Positions 42,609 through 51,219 of a stretch of 64,000 bases of DNA are shown in pieces (within the stretch, counting starts at the first letter, position 1; the number at the start of each line of letters is the position of its first letter). The position numbers and the translations under genes are program-made. Under the pieces are notes generated by a model. The model searched no databases, was not told the origin of the DNA, and saw nothing but the letters and a program-made list of their open reading frames with translations. Source of the stretch: Aquitalea magnusonii (GTDB lineage: Bacteria > Pseudomonadota > Gammaproteobacteria > Burkholderiales > Chromobacteriaceae); assembly GCF_002217795.2 (NCBI RefSeq), contig NZ_AP018823.1:3658001-3722000 (forward strand). The letters run 5' to 3'.

Positions 42609-44930
42609 ATGCTAATCGGACCACCCGTACTACTAAAGCCAGCACAAGCGCAAACCACCACCCAAAAAGAAGATAGAGCATGGCTGGAAAGCATGATGCC
42701 CAATCGCGACAGGGGCGGATTTCCAGTAGGGAAATCCGGCCAATGGCACCCTGGCCTGCATATTACTGGCTTTATCGGATCGGGGGACAACAACGCTGTA
42801 TGGGCCATTGCCGATGGTGCCGTCATGTATTACGCCGAGGACAAAGGAACAGACCTCAGCGAGCACGCCAACTCCAACGGAGTGGTGATCATCAGGCATG
42901 AAACCCAGATTGGCAGCGAGGCAGAAGGCTGCATTGTGTATTACTCCTGCTATCAACATCTGCAAGTCATCAATGAAGCAATCAAGACAGCCTACGCCAA
43001 GGGCAGCCCCGTCTATAGAAAAGACCTGATTGGCCATGTCGGTAACGTGGCAGACAATAGCGGCATCCATTTTGAAATTTTTTGCAGCGGCGCAAATGTA
43101 AAGAAAATCACCGGTCGCAGCAGCGGCAAGCTGAACCTCGCCAAATCCGGCCGGAAAAACATTGTTTACGGCGATACCCACTACTACATCCCGGCAGGCA
43201 CTCCCTTATATTTCCAGGCGAAAGCGCCAGATTACAGCGCATCCACCCTCAAAAATCCAACACCGAGTACGACAGATTTATACGTCACCATCAAATTTGA
43301 AAAGGGAGAAATCGCGATAAGCAGCAAGTTACTAAAAGACAATCAATACATCAGCATCCCACACCGCGCCAAAGACAGCAAATTCTACCAGGCATACGAA
43401 TACAAGCTGTATAACCGAGCAGTCAAGATGGGCGAACAGTATAAAAAAATCGCCCCTAGCGCAATTTATGAAATGCTGAAATTTGGCCGCATCATTGATG
43501 AGGTCAACACCCAGAGAATTGGCCATGACATTCCACACTGGCATCAGATTGACACACCACAGGGACTGGCCTGGGTCAATCTCAATGCCGCACCCGCCCA
43601 GGGTGCAAAGCCCATTACCGTATTTAGCGATGGCGATTTCCCGGACTGGGCAGACTGGACCCTCATCGATGATGACTCGATAGATAACGGCCTGTGTGAT
43701 AGCAAAATCATTCATTCACTACTGTATCCAGCGGGCAGCGAAAAAAGCGCAGCCGCATTACAACGGGCATTAACTGACCAGGCTGTCAGTAGCAAACTAT
43801 CAAAAATGATTTGCAAAATCCCCAGCGAATGGGACAAAGCAAAGAAGGCAGTGCGCCAACAATGGCGCAAAGTAGCATCCCCGCTCAACCCCGCACCGCT
43901 AGACAATAGCAAATTCCAGAAATTAATGGACGACCTGGACAAAGCCTGCTTCTGGCAGCGATTCGTCGACAACAACAATCAATTCCCCAGTGCTTGTCTA
44001 CCTACTGTAGACAATGCCAGCAAGGCATTTTACCAGGGCGCGATAACGGAGGATGTCTGGTTCTTCAACCCCAGAGAGTTCATCCTGCATTTCAGGAAAT
44101 GTAATTGGCTGTCGGAGTTTGAGTTTACGCAATTACTGCCAAGAACGCTCAAAGTCCTTTATGGTACACAATTCAAAACCGAATCCAAGAGTTGGGAGGC
44201 AGCATTCTCCACGGCCAAAACCTGGACAAAGGCACTATGCCAAGGCTTTAACAAATATGGAATATTACACAGCAAAGGCAGATTAGCCCATTTTATTGCG
44301 CAGACCATTCCGGAAACCGGATATTTGACACAATTGGCCGAGCCACATCTTCAAGGTAAAGAATACAGGCCCTATTGGGGGCGCGGCATTATTCAACTCA
44401 CTCACTTAGAGGCCTATGAGGAATATGGCAAATTCCGAGGAATACCATCCGCCAAAAATGCACCGCTTGGCGTGTATGCGAAATTAGGCTGGGACCCGGA
44501 CAATCTGATTGCAAAGCCAGGAGTACCCGGTCCCAAAAACAAACACCCTTCGTCCATCAATAATGTATTTGGCTGCATAGATAGCAGCGGCTTTTACTGG
44601 ATCAGCAAAAAAATACTAAATTTCACCAGCATGCACGACCTGTGTGATCGAGGCACATCTATTATTGATGGCGTCAAGGTTAGCAAGGGTGTCAATGGTT
44701 GGGTTCTTGATCCATACATCAATGGACTTGAGCGACGACTACACGCCTTAGAGTACTGCAAATGGATTTTGCATGATGCTATCCCACCCAAAGAAAGTGT
44801 AAACATCACCTTTGTCTGGCGCAGAGATAGCGAAAAAGAAAAAGTTACAGATAAAAATGGGGTCGAAAAAAAGAAATATATCGAGACCATCCATTCGCTC
44901 AATTTACCCTACATTTTACAAAGACCATAA
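42609..44930 (+). CDS. Bifunctional peptidoglycan hydrolase T6SS effector: M23-like domain plus GH19 lysozyme-like domain
   Basis: 773 residues from the ATG behind AAGGAATAAAC. N-terminal domain (about 25-205) is M23/LytM-like: WHPGLHITG (His47; the usual Asp is His51), CYQHLQ (His117) and SGIHFEIF (His154). The first His of the usual HxH is Gly152, so the site is diverged. The middle (210-540) is unassigned. The C-terminal domain (540-773) resembles GH19 chitinase/lysozyme: AHFIAQTIPETGYLTQLAEP with Glu569 and Glu578 as likely catalytic residues, then YWGRGIIQLTHLEAYEEYGK. An amidase-or-peptidase plus lysozyme arrangement recalls the Aeromonas effector TseP. It has no signal peptide, as expected for T6SS delivery. 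It sits after vgrG and before secreted immunity candidates. Confidence 0.82.
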   Translation: MLIGPPVLLKPAQAQTTTQKEDRAWLESMMPNRDRGGFPVGKSGQWHPGLHITGFIGSGDNNAVWAIADGAVMYYAEDKGTDLSEHANSNGVVIIRHETQIGSEAEGCIVYYSCYQHLQVINEAIKTAYAKGSPVYRKDLIGHVGNVADNSGIHFEIFCSGANVKKITGRSSGKLNLAKSGRKNIVYGDTHYYIPAGTPLYFQAKAPDYSASTLKNPTPSTTDLYVTIKFEKGEIAISSKLLKDNQYISIPHRAKDSKFYQAYEYKLYNRAVKMGEQYKKIAPSAIYEMLKFGRIIDEVNTQRIGHDIPHWHQIDTPQGLAWVNLNAAPAQGAKPITVFSDGDFPDWADWTLIDDDSIDNGLCDSKIIHSLLYPAGSEKSAAALQRALTDQAVSSKLSKMICKIPSEWDKAKKAVRQQWRKVASPLNPAPLDNSKFQKLMDDLDKACFWQRFVDNNNQFPSACLPTVDNASKAFYQGAITEDVWFFNPREFILHFRKCNWLSEFEFTQLLPRTLKVLYGTQFKTESKSWEAAFSTAKTWTKALCQGFNKYGILHSKGRLAHFIAQTIPETGYLTQLAEPHLQGKEYRPYWGRGIIQLTHLEAYEEYGKFRGIPSAKNAPLGVYAKLGWDPDNLIAKPGVPGPKNKHPSSINNVFGCIDSSGFYWISKKILNFTSMHDLCDRGTSIIDGVKVSKGVNGWVLDPYINGLERRLHALEYCKWILHDAIPPKESVNITFVWRRDSEKEKVTDKNGVEKKKYIETIHSLNLPYILQRP

Positions 44931-44981
44931 ATCTCAAAATATTAAACATTACCCTACTTAGTCAATTTTAAGGACACGTAC

Positions 44982-45467
44982 ATGTCAAGAATGCTCACTC
45001 TTTTAGCATCTTCTATTGTATCTATTGCAGGCATTACCAATGCTAGCAATACAATCTCAACAAAAAAAAATCCATTAGACACCGCTTGTTTTTCATCTTT
45101 AGAAAAGGACGGTCCAATATTTATCAGCCTAAGTTTGGACTTTGACAATCCAAGGCGCGCTGGTTTTATTCAGTATAAAAATGGCCCCAAAATACCTTTG
45201 AAATTTCTATCTTATGAAGATCTTACTGCACCAGGCGCAAGGCTTATTAGTTACTCATACACCTATGCGGAAATTGTTAATAAAAAAAGAACCGGCCATT
45301 ACATTTACACTTGGCAAGGAGGCGACATACCAAGCCTTGTATATTTATCCAAGAATAGAAAAAAAAGATACCATTTCAGAATTGACCCTGGCGCATACAA
45401 CTCAAACACACCAAGCAATGAATGCAATTGGTCAAAATCAGATCTTTTAACTAGTAATGAAGAGTAA
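44982..45467 (+). CDS. Periplasmic immunity protein candidate 1
   Basis: 161 residues: signal peptide MSRMLTLLASSIVSIAGITN, then a mature domain with two conserved Cys (DTACFSS and NECNWSKSD). Shared family pattern: PIFISL, G-aromatic-(I/V)-Q-aromatic-NG, a YAEIVNKK stretch, GGDIP and WSKS near the C-terminus. Three more paralogues follow at 45849, 46389 and 47069. Export to the periplasm, small size and location after a cell-wall-targeting effector indicate an immunity protein. The family is not one I can name. The gene is AT-rich. Confidence 0.7.
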   Translation: MSRMLTLLASSIVSIAGITNASNTISTKKNPLDTACFSSLEKDGPIFISLSLDFDNPRRAGFIQYKNGPKIPLKFLSYEDLTAPGARLISYSYTYAEIVNKKRTGHYIYTWQGGDIPSLVYLSKNRKKRYHFRIDPGAYNSNTPSNECNWSKSDLLTSNEE

Positions 45468-45565
45468 ATAAATTTGACACAATTGCCAATCAATCTCTAA
45501 CTAAGCAAACACCACAAAACACCATAAATATAGATTTCTGCGTAATACATACAGTTCCATTAAGG

Positions 45566-45799
45566 ATGGATAATGGCCAGCAAAGATATAACAATCATTA
45601 TATTAATGAGATTGAGCGACGCTTACAAGCCTTGGAGTATTGCAAATGTATTTTACATGATGCCATTCCCCCCAAAGACAGTGTAAACATCACCTTTGTC
45701 TGGCGTAGAAATAGCAGAAAAGAAAAAATAAATGGAGAAGAAAAATTTGTCCCTACCACTCACTCTCTAAATTTGGCATATCTCTTACAAAGACCATAA
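45566..45799 (+). pseudogene. Orphan duplicate of the effector C-terminus
   Basis: A 77-codon frame whose residues from about 11 on match the last 70 residues of the effector: YIN-x2-ERRL-x-ALEYCK, ILHDAIPPK(E/D)SVNITF and HSLNL-x-Y-LQRP. The DNA is also clearly similar (for example around 45661-45715 against 44773-44827). It lacks the catalytic Glu residues and the whole M23-like part. An ATG after TAAGGATGG might allow translation. Most likely this is the remnant of an earlier effector whose immunity gene was kept, or a donor fragment for recombination, as with orphan toxin tips in Rhs and CDI loci. Confidence 0.72.
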
Positions 45800-45848
45800 A
45801 CATAAAGACATCATCGCAGAACCATTAATTAATATAAATAACATATTC

Positions 45849-46334
45849 ATGTCCAGAATAATTACCTACATAGCTTGCATTCTTGTTTTTATTGCAAGTC
45901 CCGCAGTGTATAGCAAATCAAAATCAGCCATTGAAGTTGATACATCCAACGCAACTTGCTTTTCCTCACACGAAAAAGGCGAATTCATATTTATCAGCCT
46001 TATTCTATTTGCCGATTATCGATTAGGTGGGTATGTGCAGCATTACAATGGCACCACACTACGCTTAAAATATTTATATGCCAATTATATAGACAAAAAA
46101 GGAGCAGGTAATGATAGTGAATCTCACACCTACGCAGAAATTACAAATAACAAAATCACAGGGTATTATATACACAATTGGTACAGAGGAGACATGCCAA
46201 TTCTTGAATATTATCCTAAAAAATCTAACAGACGATATGGCTTATTTATTGATCCAGAAGCACAAACCTCACACACACCAGATATAGCATGCGACTGGTC
46301 GAAATCAAGTTTATTAAATGATACAAACAACTAA
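45849..46334 (+). CDS. Periplasmic immunity protein candidate 2
   Basis: 161 residues: signal peptide MSRIITYIACILVFIASPAV, then NATCFSSHEKGEFIFISLIL, GGYVQHYNG, ESHTYAEITNNKITGYY, YRGDMPILEY and CDWSKSSLL. It is closest to candidate 3 (both share GAGNDSES/TES-HTYAE and YRGD). It directly follows the orphan effector tail, so it may be the partner of that lost effector. No clear ribosome-binding site is present before 45849; translation may be weak. Confidence 0.68.
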   Translation: MSRIITYIACILVFIASPAVYSKSKSAIEVDTSNATCFSSHEKGEFIFISLILFADYRLGGYVQHYNGTTLRLKYLYANYIDKKGAGNDSESHTYAEITNNKITGYYIHNWYRGDMPILEYYPKKSNRRYGLFIDPEAQTSHTPDIACDWSKSSLLNDTNN

Positions 46335-46388
46335 AAATATAAATAGCAATCAAAAAAAACCACATAGTCACTCCCAGCAAGGATACCA

Positions 46389-46877
46389 ATGCTAAGAATA
46401 CTAACCATCGCAGCCATCTTTCTGCTTGCCATTACAGCCCATGCAGCCCAAAGTCAGGAAAATCCAACCGCAGAAATAGATAAAATTCGCCACGACTGCT
46501 ATTCATCACGAGAAAAGAATGAATTCATATTTATTACCTTTGGCCTATTTGATGACAGGCACCTAGGCGGCTTTGTACAACACAATAACGGCCCTATCAT
46601 TCACCTTAGATATCTATACCCAGAATATGTAGACATGACAGGAGCAGGCAATGATACCGAATCACACACCTATGCTGAAATGATGAACAATAAAATATCT
46701 GGATACTACACTTACACTTGGTATAGAGGAGACTCGCCAAAGCTTAAATACCACTCCAAGAAAAAAAATAAACCATATTTTCTCGGATTAGACTCAGGCG
46801 CAGAAGATTCAGAAATACCTGACACTGCATGCGACTGGTCCAAATCAAGTCGATTATCAGAAGAAGAAAGCAATTAA
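46389..46877 (+). CDS. Periplasmic immunity protein candidate 3
   Basis: 162 residues behind AAGGATACCA. Signal peptide MLRILTIAAIFLLAITAHAA, then RHDCYSSREKNEFIFITFGL, GGFVQHNNGP, ESHTYAEMMNNKISGYYTYT, YRGDSPKL and CDWSKSS. A closer relative of candidate 2 than of 1 or 4, which indicates local duplication. Spaced 54 bp from candidate 2. Confidence 0.68.
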   Translation: MLRILTIAAIFLLAITAHAAQSQENPTAEIDKIRHDCYSSREKNEFIFITFGLFDDRHLGGFVQHNNGPIIHLRYLYPEYVDMTGAGNDTESHTYAEMMNNKISGYYTYTWYRGDSPKLKYHSKKKNKPYFLGLDSGAEDSEIPDTACDWSKSSRLSEEESN

Positions 46878-47068
46878 ACACAGTAAATAATGATTTAAAT
46901 ACAAGAGCAAAGACACCCATACCAAGAAAATTAACCAATGCAGCCATCTTTCATTTTGTTACTGTACCGCATGCAAACGGCAAAAACCTAGCTTGTTAAA
47001 TAAATTGTTAAGCGTGATTGTGTGAAGTATTTGTTTTGATTTGTGCAATTTATTTATTAAGGACTGCC

Positions 47069-47557
47069 ATGTTAAGAAAACTCACCGGCCTAGCAAGCGC
47101 CCTTATTGCCGCCACGGCGCATGCATCCGTGCCACCAGCCACTTCAGAAAACAGAATCAATGGAACCAACACCTACTGTTTTTCTGCCATGGGAGATAAA
47201 GAGCCCATTTTTATCAGCCTAACCCTGCCGCAGGGCCCACGCCGCGATGCTTATGTGCAATACAATAATAGGGCTAAAATCCGCTTGAAATATTCCAACT
47301 ACAGAAGCATCACACTAAAGGGGGAGAAGTTTAAAAACTATCGCTATGTATACGATGAAATAGTGAATAAAAAAATGACCGGTTTTTATTCATTTTACTT
47401 GTATGGTGATGGCCTATCTGTTTTTAACTATGTCCATAGAGAAGGGCCCAAGGAATATTTCTTCTTCCCTGATTCAGGCGCAGCCAAGGCAAGCACACCT
47501 GCCAGTCTGTGCGACTGGTCCAAATCAGATTTACTGGATAGTGATGAAAGCAAATAA
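47069..47557 (+). CDS. Periplasmic immunity protein candidate 4
   Basis: 162 residues from MLRKLTGLASALIAATAHAS, with AAGGA upstream; an in-frame ATG 51 bp earlier has no such site. Family features: TYCFSAMGDKEPIFISLTL, DAYVQYNNRAKIRLKYSNY, DEIVNKKMTGFYSFY and LCDWSKSDLLDSDES. It is the most diverged of the four (no YRGD), and less AT-rich, with its end resembling candidate 1. Last member of the array before the TssM-like gene. Confidence 0.68.
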   Translation: MLRKLTGLASALIAATAHASVPPATSENRINGTNTYCFSAMGDKEPIFISLTLPQGPRRDAYVQYNNRAKIRLKYSNYRSITLKGEKFKNYRYVYDEIVNKKMTGFYSFYLYGDGLSVFNYVHREGPKEYFFFPDSGAAKASTPASLCDWSKSDLLDSDESK

Positions 47558-47716
47558 CGCCCAGCGTTTTCCACCAATAACGACAAGGGCACGACGCATA
47601 GGCCGGCCAGTAGTCACTCAAACCACATCTTGATTTGCAATAACTCCGCCAGCGCTGACCGTGTGTAAGCGTGAATGTCCTTTGAATTGCATTGCCAAAC
47701 GTGAGAAGCCATCGCC

Positions 47717-50700
47717 ATGACCAGCCTGCCAAGCTCTTCCCCTACCCCGCGCCGCGTTTACTGGATACCGCTCATCCTGTTTGCAATTGGAGCGCTGGCG
47801 CTGTTGCTGGTCTGGTTGTATGGCAAAACGCTGTTTCAGGGGCCGACGGATGGCTTCTTGTTGCAAACCAGTCTTTTCTTCTGGGCTGTGTTACTGCCAA
47901 CCCTGGCGGTGTTTGTCTGGTTACTGCTGCTGATCCGGGGGCCTGCTGCGCTGGCGGCACCCCGCTTGAACCGTGCCAACACCGCTATGGATGGCAGGTC
48001 GGACAGCCTGGATTCCGTCCTGCAATACATGCGCCATCAGTACCCTGGCAAGTGGCGCAGCATCAAACCATGGGTGGCAACGCTATTGCCGGAGAAGGCG
48101 GTATCCAGTCTGGCGGATGTTGACCAGGCCCCGGCACCGCTCTGGCTGGATAGCCCGGATGCCTTGCTGCTGCACGTTACCCCGGAGCAGCCAGCAAAAC
48201 TCCTCGCCCGTTTGCGTGGCCGTTGGCGTGTGCCGCTGGATGCCGTCACCCTGGTGGCGGACGCATTGCCCAACACCGGGAGTGTGCAACTGCAGCAGCT
48301 ACTGGATTTGAATGCACGCTGTCAGTGGCGGCTGCCGGTCTGCCTTGCCCTTACTGGCTGGACGGTGCCTGAGCAAGGCATTTCCTGCCTGCTGACCCAA
48401 CCCGGCGATGCAGCACAGACGCGGGCCGACTTGCACAAGCTGGTTTGGCAGAGCGCCATAGACGGCCAGGCAGCCTTGCTGGCGCATAAGGGCTCTGCCA
48501 CGCTGGCTTTTTCCGCTGCGCTGGAGCAGCCCGGCGTAATTGATGAGCTGGCTGAATCCCTGGCGCATATCAGCCGCCACCTGCCAGACGGGCAGCACAT
48601 CATTCGCCTGGCCTGGATTGCCGGGTCTGGCTTACCGCATATTGCAGGTCATGTGGTGGAGGATTGTGTCCAAACGGCACCGCGCAGGCATCGTCTTACG
48701 GTAGCCGGCCACATCGGCTGGCTAGTGTGTACCCTCTCCCTGCTACTGGCCTTGGGCATGGTGGTGTCCGCCGTGCGCAATCACACGCTGGTGGCGGCGG
48801 CCCAGGCCAGCATTGCGCAACTGAATGCCGCGCGCAGTATCAAACAAGCCTTGCCGGCCTTGATCAATACCCAACAGTTACTGCAGCAACTGTCACAGCA
48901 AACCAACGCCGGTATTCCCCTGCTATCGCGCTTTGGTTTGAACCTGAATGACAAAGTGCAAGCGCCGCTGTTTGCAGCTTATGGCAAGACGGCCCGGCAG
49001 TGGCTGATTGCGCCTGCCCAGCAACATCTCCAGCGCATTTTGCTTGAGCTGAACAAGCTTCCTCTGTCCGGTAGTGGCGAAACGCTGACGATGGCCAGCA
49101 AGGTGGGGTTTGACAGCCTGAAAGCTTATTTGATGCTGGATACACCGTCGCGCACCCAGGCGGCATTCCTGTCGGATCAACTACGCCAACGTAGTGGACT
49201 CAACGATCAGGCGCCTGCGCAAATCCTGCAGTTTTATGCGCAGCATCTGGCAGCACACCCGGAATGGAAGCTGGCGGCCTTGCCAACGGTCGTAGCAGGT
49301 GCGCGCCAGACACTGCTTGGACTCAATGGCGTGGAGCATGGCGACGAAACGATTTACCAATCCATCCTGCAACAGGCTGGCGAGAAATATCCGGCCCGCA
49401 CCGCCAGCAGCCTGCTGCCGGGGGTGGACAGCCGCGGCTTGTTCCTGCTGCCTGGCACCCTGCCCGGTGCCTATACCCGCGAAGCATGGGATGGCTATGT
49501 CCGCACGGCCATCGAAAATGCCGACCCCAAACAGGGCGGCGAGGCGCTATGGGTGATGGGTGCAGAAGCCACGCGCAGCGAAGGCAGCCTGCTGAAAACC
49601 CGCTTGCAGCAACGTTATTTCAATGACTACGCCGCCGCCTGGCAACGCTGGCTGAACGGCATGCGCTGGCAATCTGCCAACAGTCTGTCCAGCACGGTGG
49701 AGCAATTGAGCACTTATGCCGACCCGCAACGCTCGCCGCTGCTGGCCTTGATGAGCATGATCCAGTATCAGGGGCAGGCTGGCACGGCGGAAAAATCCCT
49801 GGCCAGCGACCTGCTGGACAAAACCCGCGCGCTGGTGGGCAAGTCCGGTGACAAGGCGGCCATGCAGCAGGCAAAGCCTTCCGACCCGCTGACCCGTGCC
49901 TTTGGACCCTTGTTGCGGCTGACTGCGCCGGATGATGCACAAGCCAGCCACACGCTCAGCCTGGCGCGCTATCTGGAATCGGTCACCTCGGTGCGGCTGA
50001 AACTGCAGCAACTGGCCTCCTCGCCCAACCCCGATGCCGCGTCGCGGCAGTTGGCCCAGGCGCTGTTCAAAGGCGAACAGAATGCGCTGGCTCATGGCCA
50101 GGAGTACGCGGCCATGCTAGCCGCCAGCATGGGGGCTGAATGGGCCGGTTTTGCGCAGCAATTGTTTGTCAGCCCACTGGATAGTGCCAACCAGGTGGTG
50201 ATGCTGCCAGCGGCCTTTGACATCAATGATTTGTGGCGCCGTAGCATCTACCTGCCCTGGGGCAATCAATTGGCCGGGCGCTTTCCCTTCAATGCCAGCG
50301 ATAACGACAGCTCCATTCCGGTGCTGACCGGCTTTCTGGCCCCGGAACAAGGGGCGATTGCCCGCTTTCTGGGCAGTACGCTGGCCGGTGCGCTGGTGCA
50401 GGAAGGCGATCAGTGGCTGCCCAGCCCCACCTTGCAGAATGCCGCACCCTTTGATGCCGACTTTCTCAATGCGGTGAATGCACTGAGCCGCCTGTCCAGC
50501 CTGCTGTATGCCGAAGGCGATGCCGGCTATCAGTTTGAGCTGCGCCCGGTTGCCATGCCGGGACTGGCCGAAACCACGCTGATGATTGATGGCCAGGAAT
50601 TGAAGTATTTCAACCAGCACGAAACCTGGGTGGCCATGCACTGGCCGGCAACCGGTCAGAACAGCGCTACTCGCTTGCAGTGGCAGTCGCTCACTACCGG

Positions 50701-50962
50701 CACACGGCAAACGCTGGAATTCAATGGCCACTGGGCCTTCATCCGCCTGTTGGACAAGGCCAAGGTGGTGCAACTGGACAAAGCGCGCTTTCAGCTGGAC
50801 TTTGCCTTGCCAGATGGCTTGACCGCACGTTACATCCTGCGCACCACCGCCGGCGAAGGGCCATTGGCCTTGCTCAAGCTGTTGCAGTTCAAGCTGCCGT
50901 CGCGGGTGTTTGCCTTGGCAGGCCCGGCCGCCGCCAAGGGGAACATGCAGGCCGCGCGCTGA
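47717..50962 (+). CDS. TssM/IcmF-like T6SS membrane protein lacking a recognisable NTPase motif
   Basis: 1081 residues. Two N-terminal membrane helices (about 14-34 and 48-76), a cytosolic part to about 330, a third helix (about 335-355, IGWLVCTLSLLLALGMVVSA) and a long periplasmic part. The C-terminal region (FDADFLNAVNALSRLSSLLY, LRPVAMPGLAETTLMIDGQE, HWAFIRLLDKAKV) matches the ImcF-related/TssM C-terminal domain that contacts TssJ. No GxxxxGK(S/T) Walker A is present where TssM normally has its NTPase domain, and that part is short. It stands apart from tssJ, tssK and tssL, so it may be an accessory or cassette-specific copy. It could interact with the immunity or effector proteins. Confidence 0.75.
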   Translation: MTSLPSSSPTPRRVYWIPLILFAIGALALLLVWLYGKTLFQGPTDGFLLQTSLFFWAVLLPTLAVFVWLLLLIRGPAALAAPRLNRANTAMDGRSDSLDSVLQYMRHQYPGKWRSIKPWVATLLPEKAVSSLADVDQAPAPLWLDSPDALLLHVTPEQPAKLLARLRGRWRVPLDAVTLVADALPNTGSVQLQQLLDLNARCQWRLPVCLALTGWTVPEQGISCLLTQPGDAAQTRADLHKLVWQSAIDGQAALLAHKGSATLAFSAALEQPGVIDELAESLAHISRHLPDGQHIIRLAWIAGSGLPHIAGHVVEDCVQTAPRRHRLTVAGHIGWLVCTLSLLLALGMVVSAVRNHTLVAAAQASIAQLNAARSIKQALPALINTQQLLQQLSQQTNAGIPLLSRFGLNLNDKVQAPLFAAYGKTARQWLIAPAQQHLQRILLELNKLPLSGSGETLTMASKVGFDSLKAYLMLDTPSRTQAAFLSDQLRQRSGLNDQAPAQILQFYAQHLAAHPEWKLAALPTVVAGARQTLLGLNGVEHGDETIYQSILQQAGEKYPARTASSLLPGVDSRGLFLLPGTLPGAYTREAWDGYVRTAIENADPKQGGEALWVMGAEATRSEGSLLKTRLQQRYFNDYAAAWQRWLNGMRWQSANSLSSTVEQLSTYADPQRSPLLALMSMIQYQGQAGTAEKSLASDLLDKTRALVGKSGDKAAMQQAKPSDPLTRAFGPLLRLTAPDDAQASHTLSLARYLESVTSVRLKLQQLASSPNPDAASRQLAQALFKGEQNALAHGQEYAAMLAASMGAEWAGFAQQLFVSPLDSANQVVMLPAAFDINDLWRRSIYLPWGNQLAGRFPFNASDNDSSIPVLTGFLAPEQGAIARFLGSTLAGALVQEGDQWLPSPTLQNAAPFDADFLNAVNALSRLSSLLYAEGDAGYQFELRPVAMPGLAETTLMIDGQELKYFNQHETWVAMHWPATGQNSATRLQWQSLTTGTRQTLEFNGHWAFIRLLDKAKVVQLDKARFQLDFALPDGLTARYILRTTAGEGPLALLKLLQFKLPSRVFALAGPAAAKGNMQAAR

Positions 50963-51219
50963 GCCCTTGCCTCATGCCGGCGCGGCAGATCTCGCGCCGG
51001 GCCGCTTGCGCTCCTGCGTGTTCCGGATGCCCGCCGCTTATCCATGGCAGTGGTAGATCGCGCATTTGTGCGGTATCCAGCGCCAGATTAGCAACACCCG
51101 CTTGTAAATGATGCTGGAATTTCACCGGCAATCCTAAGCATTTGGCATTAAGTCATGTCATGGAACTGTCATTCACGCGGTCTACACTGCGCAGCATCCC
51201 CTGAGCAGAAGCTGCAATC

